Positions 58,174-64,000 of a DNA stretch of 64,000 nt are shown piece after piece. The notes below the pieces were generated by a model that was not told where the DNA came from, ran no database searches, and saw only the letters and a program-made list of their open reading frames with translations. How positions within the stretch are numbered: position 1 is the stretch's first letter; every line of letters begins with the position of its first letter. Source of the stretch: Siderastrea radians. Lineage: Eukaryota > Cnidaria > Anthozoa > Scleractinia > Rhizangiidae. The translations under genes and the position numbers were made by a program. The DNA lies in assembly GCA_964017195.1 (NCBI GenBank), contig OZ024895.1:27866875-27930874 (forward strand), written 5' to 3'.

Positions 58174-58527
58174 ATGGAGTCTGTGTTGATGCGTGATGGG
58201 TGGGATTGTTTATGGTCTCTTGTTCAATGGAAATGTCATCAAACCCTTTGCCAATGTTGATATGACCACCAAGAAGGAGCGAAAGTTCCCATTCCTACTA
58301 AAATTCGTCCCGAGGACACGAATCCTCTAAAAGTCTTTGAAAAAACCCCCGTGGAAATCAATGTGTATCGATGGGTGGTGTTTGTGTTGTGGTTGAAACC
58401 ACACCCGAGTGCCTGGCGATGGTATCGAAGCATTCAAAAGGCGCACCCCGATACTGTGCCCAACATACAAACCCTGTGGGATGACTGTCGGAAGGTTTGG
58501 CACCTAGAAAGACAAAAAGAAAGCTAG
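58174..58527 (+). pseudogene. Small Polinton-like ORF (117 codons), one in-frame stop
   Basis: MESVLMRDGWDCLWSLVQWK begins the frame. A TGA at 58,258-58,260 interrupts it after 28 residues, and the same frame continues with EGAKVPIPTKIRPEDTNPLK, WVVFVLWLKPHPSAWRWY and DDCRKVWHLERQ to TAG 58,525-58,527. It is Trp- and basic-rich. The stop falls where a Trp codon would be only one base different. The frame overlaps the start of the integrase in another phase. I do not recognise the family. By position it is a short gene directly upstream of the integrase. Confidence 0.45.
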
Positions 58528-59558
58528 ATGTATCACAACAGTGGCTTGCCCGTTACCACGATCCCAGAACACCAGGCAGTTTAGGTGGGGTGTAACGTTT
58601 TGCTCGGGCTCATCAAATTCCCTTGAAAAAAGCTCAACGCGTGTTGCAACGGGATTTGGCCTGTACGTTGCATAAACCTCGACGTCGTCTTTTTCCCACC
58701 CTTCCCGTGATCGTGGGTGGAATAGACGATCAATGGGTGGCGGATTTAGTCGAAGTTCAACCCTTGGCCAAGTATAATCGAGGCATTCGTTATTTACTGA
58801 CGGTGTTGGATGTACTGTCCAAGTACGCATGGGTGCAACCGTTGAAAGCCAAAACGGGGGTGGCCTTGGTCAAAGCCTTTAACAAGATCCTGAAACAAGG
58901 ACATCAACCCAACCGTTTGCAAACGGATCGAGGGACGGAATTTTACAACCGTACATTTCAACGTTGGGTCAAGGATCAGGGGATGGATCGTTTTTCCACC
59001 GAGGGGGATGCCAAAGCGAGTGTAGTGGAACGGTTCAACCGTACGTTGAAAGAACGATTGTACCGCTATTTTACTGCAGCCAATACCTTACGGTTTGACG
59101 ACGCGTTACCCTAATTGGTAGAAGGCTACAATGCCACGCGTCATCGGAGTATTGGTATGGCACCCAAAGACGTGACGTGGGAGAACGAAGAAGCCGTGTG
59201 GAAACGTCTGTACGAAAAACGATGGAAAGCCAAACGTCCCCCACCCAAATTTTAAAGTAGGGGATCGTGTCCGTCTCAACAAGATTGATCGTACTTTTGA
59301 AAAAGGGTATTTACCCGGTTGGACCGAAGAAGTGTTTGTGGTGCATCGCGTCACGCCTGGCCCTGTACCCACCTATAAGATTCGCGAGTGGGATGACACG
59401 GCGGTCAAAGGCACGTTTTACGAAGCGGATTTACAAAAAGTGCACGTATCCAACCAAGCTTTGTTTCGCATCGAGAAGGTACTTAAGCGTCAAGAAGATC
59501 GTCTGTTGGTCAAGTGGAAAGGGTGGCCTGACAAGTACAATATTTGGATTGCCAGTTA
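58500..59558 (+). pseudogene. Polinton-type integrase with C-terminal chromodomain, broken
   Basis: The retroviral-type integrase core is clear: WVADLVEVQPL (first Asp), YLLTVLDVLSKYAWVQPL, then RLQTDRGTEFYN (second Asp) and ASVVERFNRTLKERLY (catalytic Glu), so D,D,E are all present. The N-terminal part begins near 58,500 (YHDPRTPGSLGG, then RVLQRDLACTLHKPRRR). The C-terminus has an SH3-like segment (GDRVRLNK, YLPGWTEEVFVV) and a chromodomain (RIEKVLKRQEDRLLVKWKGW). A stop at 58,593-58,595, a stop at 59,112-59,114 and a one-base insertion in a T-run near 59,254 break it. Integrases of this kind, similar to nematode F54H12.3, are the Polinton/Maverick integrase type. Confidence 0.75.
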
Positions 59559-59780
59559 AGACGTGACCCCCCTCCAAAAGAAAAAGAAGAAGAAGGCATG
59601 ACGTTTGTACCCAGCTCCTCGTTTTAAGTGACATTGATGAGTCACGCCAGTACCCGCGATTTACCTCAGAACCGTTCCCATTATTTCAGAAATCGTTTGC
59701 CCAAACACGCCGGGTCAGCTGTCTCAAAAAAGTGATCATTTAGTTACCGCGGTCAAACCAGCGGTTTTACCCAAAACAAA

Positions 59781-60485
59781 ATGGCGGCCAGAAGAGAAAG
59801 TTTCTCTCGCGGACAAATCATCGAAGATATTTCTGTGGAGAGTGTGGAAACCGAGGAAAGTGAAGGCCCAGAAGTTAGTTTGGAGGAAGTTTTGGAGATG
59901 TCGATTAGTAATTTTACTGCTCTTCGGCCTTCTATTTCGAATTTCTACGATTTTAGAGAGGAAGCCCGTCAGCTCATGCTCAATGTTTACCGCCGGCATA
60001 AGGATGGGGTGCATGGTATGGAAAAACCACTTATGTCTTCCCTCCCAGCATGGCCCATGATCACATCAGAAGTTCTTATGTGGCTAAATGGGATAAGAAG
60101 GCGAATGTCTGCAAACCCAAAGGCTTCAAATCCATGGGCCATAGAGGTGAAGCGTGACCTCCCCCAAGCAGTGTTTGATATTATAATAAAGTCTGTCCAG
60201 GGGGCTCTTTCAGCTTTTGGCGTTTCAGTGGAGGACAGAGTGATAAAATACACTCACAAAAATCGTCTCCTCCGCGATTTTTCGAAGTTTTCGGGCATCC
60301 CTCAGAGCGAAGTTGCAGCGAAGCTTAAGAAAAACTTTGGGGGGAACCGTAAAGGGTTCAAAGCACAACTGCTTGTAAGCAGGGAAAAGCCTTTTGTAAT
60401 AGGCTATAATTGCAAGCGAAAGCAGGTAACTCTCGCTTGTAGTTATGGTTGTTGGAATGAGTTCGGGTACGGTTTTCACGGGTAG
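59781..60485 (+). CDS. Intact uncharacterised protein, 234 aa
   Basis: ATG 59,781 in good context (ACAAAATGGCGG) opens an uninterrupted frame to TAG 60,483-60,485. N-terminal acidic region (VESVETEESEGPEVSLEEVL), then helices with REEARQLMLNVYRRH and SSLPAWPMITSEVLMWLNGI, then a basic C-terminal half (RLLRDFSKF, KLKKNFGGNRKGFKAQLLVS) ending NEFGYGFHG. No catalytic motif, signal peptide or membrane segment is visible. The gene is convergent with the minus-strand family gene about 1 kb away. The pair could belong to one element, or both could be independent multicopy genes. The function is unknown. Confidence 0.6.
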   Translation: MAARRESFSRGQIIEDISVESVETEESEGPEVSLEEVLEMSISNFTALRPSISNFYDFREEARQLMLNVYRRHKDGVHGMEKPLMSSLPAWPMITSEVLMWLNGIRRRMSANPKASNPWAIEVKRDLPQAVFDIIIKSVQGALSAFGVSVEDRVIKYTHKNRLLRDFSKFSGIPQSEVAAKLKKNFGGNRKGFKAQLLVSREKPFVIGYNCKRKQVTLACSYGCWNEFGYGFHG

Positions 60486-60489
60486 TAAA

Positions 60490-61512
60490 AATATGACATT
60501 AATATTTTCTTTTTTATTTTTAAATATATGTATACCATTTATTTGACAGTGTTTTGTTACAAATACATTGTAACTGATGTACATGTACTTGTCCTTCAAA
60601 AAGTCTTGGCTTTCTGCCCCAAAAGTGACTGCTTTTAATCAGCAGAAAAGTTATGCCTTAGTTATTTGCATGGATCGCTTCTTATTTATGCTTGTGGAGT
60701 TGTGGGACTGTTGTAGCAGCCCTGTACTCCCTGTTTTCCCACTAGGCAAAATCCCAAAGCATCTGGAGCAAGGTCATACAAGTGTTTTTTCTTGTTTGTT
60801 TGTTTGTTTTTCCTTTTTTCTGAGAAGTTATAAGTACGTTACTTCTGGGGCTGAAGGAGTCTTGTACAATATTTCCAGTGAATAATAATTATAGTGACTG
60901 ATAGCCATTGCTCTCTAATTAAGTAATATTTTAGTAATATATAATAATTGTTGATGTCTGAAGACACTAGTACCCCTTTTTGTCACTAGGAATCTTTGAT
61001 GTGTCTTAGACATCCACTGTGTAATGCACTGGCTATATTATTGCACTGTTATGCTATTTTTACAGTAAAACTATGAAAATTGTGAATAGTTATTTGTTGG
61101 AAAGAAAATCAGGCAGGTGGGAGATGAATAACCTGCAAGCCCTAATAATAATAATTTTTTTTTTCATGTGGCTCAACCAGGAGTTTAATTGGTCATGGCA
61201 AAATACCCAGAAATGTTTTACACGTAGGTGTTCACTGTTTTCATAGTTCCACCTCTCAGAGTGGCCACTGTTCACTGCATTATGGCATGTAAAATTACAG
61301 TAAAGCTACATAAATGGACTTGTGTGCAGCCATTTGACAGTCAACATGTACAGATTCTGAATGAAATGCTGAATTTTCTGAAACAAAAACAGGCAACAAC
61401 TGCTTATTACAATTACCATGTGCTGTTTAATTGCCCTTACAATCAAATGTGGTGGCTGCATTTGACTATTCATGTAACTTCACCATTGCCTGATTTTAAT
61501 ACTTTCCTGGAT
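60490..61512. other. No supported gene between the convergent pair
   Basis: AT-rich sequence with short frames. No terminal repeat found. Confidence 0.5.
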
Positions 61513-63494
61513 CTAAGATAATCCTGCCACAATTTTTCCTTCTTTTACACTTTTATGGATTAGTGTCAGGAGATGATCACTACATAAACAACAGCTCCCT
61601 TCAGTAGGATCAGCTTTATGTAGACCACAGTAGCAGTAGTTACTGTCATTAAAAACCCTTGGAGGAATGTAAACATCTTTACTAGGAGTGTAAGGGCAAG
61701 GCTCATGATGCTGTTCAGGTAACCAAACCAACATAATAAATTCGTGCCTGAAAATTTCAGCCCATCGATGTTGGTAGGTAGTGTTTGCACTTAACTTTTG
61801 CAAAGCTATATGCTTGGCTTCTCTACCTTCCATTGTAACAGTTAATAGACCTTGACCATATTTATCATAGACCTGCCTGGCATGAACAGGCACAACGTGG
61901 CCTATGGTCCAGATAGTAGGATTTACTGAGGTGGGTAACAGTAGTGCATTTGCACGGTAGTACTCTTGTGCTAAGGACTGAAGTTGCTCAAGATGAGTAT
62001 CTTCCACTTCAAATCGATTGATGATTGAGCGCAAATCCCTCAGTCTTAAGCCAACGTAAGCTAGGGCGAGCACAGTCTGCCGTTGTTTTTGACTGTCTCC
62101 CTCCTCCCTCAAAAAAGTCAACAACCTTGCAAAGTTGTGACAAAACAACCGTGACTCTTTGCCCGTAAAACGATACTGCAAATCCCCTTGCTTACCTTGC
62201 GTCTCATCAAACCATTTCCGGACCTTTTTGGCCAAGCGACCAGTCTTCACTTCACATTTAAGTGCAGTGACCAGTCTCCCAAAACAGGTATCCTGTGGCA
62301 CCTCTGCAAATGTTTTGCATGTTGTTGGTAGTTTGGATTTTGCCACTGCCTCCTTCAACAATACTTTGAAAAAATACCCCCAAGCATTATTTTTGAGGTG
62401 AAGGGGCTCTACATGAGCTTTGTCAATTAATTTACCCACCAAAGGAAGGTATTCTTGTCGGCTTTTTTGACGAGCTATAAATTCTGTAACCTTGGATCTC
62501 TTTTGTTTTGCTGACAAAGGTTTTCCCTCCAGCGATGCCTTAAAAGAATCTACAGCCTTAACAACCTTTAGTCTATTTGCATACAGCCAGGGTTTCCATT
62601 TACATGAAGGGCTGGACCCAAATGTGCCCCTTAAGTCAGTACAGTCATTTGTACTTACATTTGCAAATGTTGAAAAGAATGTAGCAGAATTGCTAAGCTC
62701 CCCACCAAGCATTGCTAGCATTTTCATATCATTAGGTAGCTCTTCAAAATGAAATGACACAAGTAAACCATTAATTTCAAATATGCGTCCCTCTAAATCT
62801 ACAATTTGCTTACATACAGAGTTTATGTACTTTTTGACAACAGGTGAGGTCTCCTCTACATTACCTCCAAAGACTAAAAAATTGTCACTGTTCGATGCCA
62901 CTCTCTTTCCTACATTCAGAAAACTAATTAGGAATGAACAAGCAGATTCATTTTTTCCAAAAGGGCATCCATCTCCCCCAATTGCAACAAGAAACCTACC
63001 ATCTGTTTCCCCAAACCACTTTAATTCACCTTTGCGTTTCCCCTGCATATTTAAGTAGAATTTGGCTAGCCGTGGCAATACTCTCGCAAGTCTCTAAAGC
63101 ACCCATTAATCTTTTCATCATCTATGTCATTAGAGAATTCTTCCTCAATGGAATAGACCTTACCTACATCAATCTTTTTGATTTCACTTACAAGAGAATT
63201 ATAAGTGAGAAGTTTTCGTATGGGACAGTTTGGCATAAAATTGATAGCTGTTTTACCCCCCCTCTTTAAATCACTTGTCTTCATTGAGGATGCCAGCCTC
63301 ACCGCTTGGTATTTCCTTTTCCCCATTACCCCAGAAGTATAATAAGTAGCTATACTACGCAATATATTATCTTTTGAACATTCAAATTCTGCCAACTCCT
63401 TTTGCTTACATTTCTTAATGACATGCGGGAGAGAGCATGCGCGAGTCCGGCATGATCGGACGTGTTTATTGAGCGGAGCCTTATCTCCCTTCAT
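61513..63494 (-). CDS. Uncharacterised anthozoan multicopy protein, one frameshift (about 660 codons)
   Basis: Two frames that belong together: 63,494-63,066 (KHVRSCRTRACSLPHVIKKC, YYTSGVMGKRKYQAVR, FMPNCPIRKLLTYNSL) and 63,078-61,513 (ELKWFGETDGRFLVAIGGDG, CSFLISFLNVGKRVAS, EPLHLKNNAWGYFFKVLL, SRLFCHNFARLL, TSVNPTIWTIGHVVPVHARQ, TVTMEGREAKHIAL, FRHEFIMLVWLPEQ). It ends with a Cys-rich NYCYCGLHKADPTEGSCCLC tail that looks zinc-binding. They join at a T-run near 63,070, where a single missing base shifts the frame. I recognise the family as common in anthozoan genomes but know no function. The break may be real or an assembly error. The strong conservation pattern suggests that the family is or was functional. 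Confidence 0.65.
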
Positions 63495-63564
63495 TTTCCT
63501 AACTTCCCCTGGTATTTTTGACCGTCAAGTAATCTAAGAGCGATGCAGTATATCGATTACTTCA

Positions 63565-64000
63565 ATGGAATCGAATAGTCGCAAGAATAAAAGGGGCGCA
63601 AGAGGTTCAATGGAAGAAGAAACCAACGTTGCGAAGCGTTCCAATATGGCGGATTGCGAAGAGGTGGAAGAGTTGGACGCCTCTTCTTCTGAACCGAGCC
63701 TCAGCGACATCAAAGAGATGCTCGTGGATATTAAAACTACAGTGACAGCGATACTTCAGGACAATCAACAACTAAAAGAAGAAATAAAGGAACTAAAGGC
63801 CGCCCTGAACAACAACAAGAGGGAAACTGAGAAACTTAAAATACAGTTGACAAAAGCAGAAAAAGCAAACGACACATTGCATAATGAGTTGAAACAAACA
63901 AGGCACAAGCTTAAAGAACAAATCGAAGAGACTAACAGGCTAGATGAAATCTATGATGACCTGGAGCAATATTCGCGTAAGAATTCGCTAGAAATTGTCG
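63565..64000 (+). CDS. LINE ORF1-like coiled-coil protein, 5' part, runs off window
   Basis: The ORF is open for 145 codons from ATG 63,565 (MESNSRKNKRGARGSMEEET) to the window edge. After a basic and then acidic start comes a long coiled coil (about residues 60-130: LKEEIKELKAALNNNKRETE, LKQTRHKLKEQIEETNRL), then DDLEQYSRKNSLEIV. The last motif starts the RNA-binding region in L1-like ORF1 proteins. A decayed copy of the same ORF lies at 6,880-7,265. The frame is intact so far, so this may be a young element; its RT should lie beyond the right edge. Confidence 0.65.
   Translation, partial: MESNSRKNKRGARGSMEEETNVAKRSNMADCEEVEELDASSSEPSLSDIKEMLVDIKTTVTAILQDNQQLKEEIKELKAALNNNKRETEKLKIQLTKAEKANDTLHNELKQTRHKLKEQIEETNRLDEIYDDLEQYSRKNSLEIV

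Overview
The window looks like genomic DNA of a cnidarian, most likely a stony coral or a close anthozoan relative. It is AT-rich, coding exons are flanked by GT..AG splice sites and AATAAA signals, and most recognisable coding sequence belongs to repeat families I associate with anthozoan genomes. This is recognition of family patterns and intron structure; no species marker is present. Little of the window is ordinary single-copy host gene. Most of it is a graveyard of mobile elements and uncharacterised multicopy families.

Layout. 1-3.9 kb (minus): a broken copy of a large uncharacterised family with Cys-rich N-terminal region, running off the left edge. 6.9-8.2 kb: remnants of a LINE ORF1 and a DIRS-type reverse transcriptase. 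12.2-13.2 kb: BEL/Pao and DIRS gag fragments. 15.5-16.1 kb: a small, apparently intact spliced gene with a helix-turn-helix-like C-terminus. 18.5-19.7 kb: a tandem satellite with a unit of about 220 bp. 20.6-22.4 kb: a degraded Ty3/gypsy pol. 23.1-29.6 kb (minus): exons of a second uncharacterised family (C2H2-containing), with a TA-flanked pogo/mariner-like non-autonomous transposon in its presumed intron. 31.1-32.2 kb: LINE RT and gag fragments. 33.2-34.5 kb: a head-to-head pair of tRNA-like genes in an inverted repeat, followed by a MITE. 35.3-38.2 kb: YR retrotransposon pol and a Penelope GIY-YIG endonuclease fragment. 38.7-39.5 kb: a pseudogene of a small secreted Arg/Ser-rich protein.

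42.8-59.6 kb is the most remarkable part. Two near-identical inverted arms (42,834-47,095 and 53,150-57,044) each carry a CUB-domain exon, a TAC/TAG microsatellite and a 5'-truncated LINE. Between and beyond the arms lie genes of a Polinton/Maverick-like (adintovirus-like) element: a DEDDh-like exonuclease with its own TATA box, two overlapping probable virion-associated ORFs, a double GRF-type zinc-finger protein, a small TATA-driven ORF, and a broken integrase with a C-terminal chromodomain. No polymerase or capsid gene is visible, so this is a remnant. Three copies of one LINE family all sit next to TAC microsatellites, one nested in the tail of another, which suggests microsatellite-directed insertion or a TAC 3' tail.

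59.8-63.5 kb: two convergent uncharacterised multicopy-type genes, the plus one intact and the minus one with a single frameshift. 63.6-64.0 kb: the start of an intact LINE ORF1 of the same family as the 7-kb remnant, running off the right edge.

The genes do not form a pathway. Their relations are those of nested insertions, duplications and decay.
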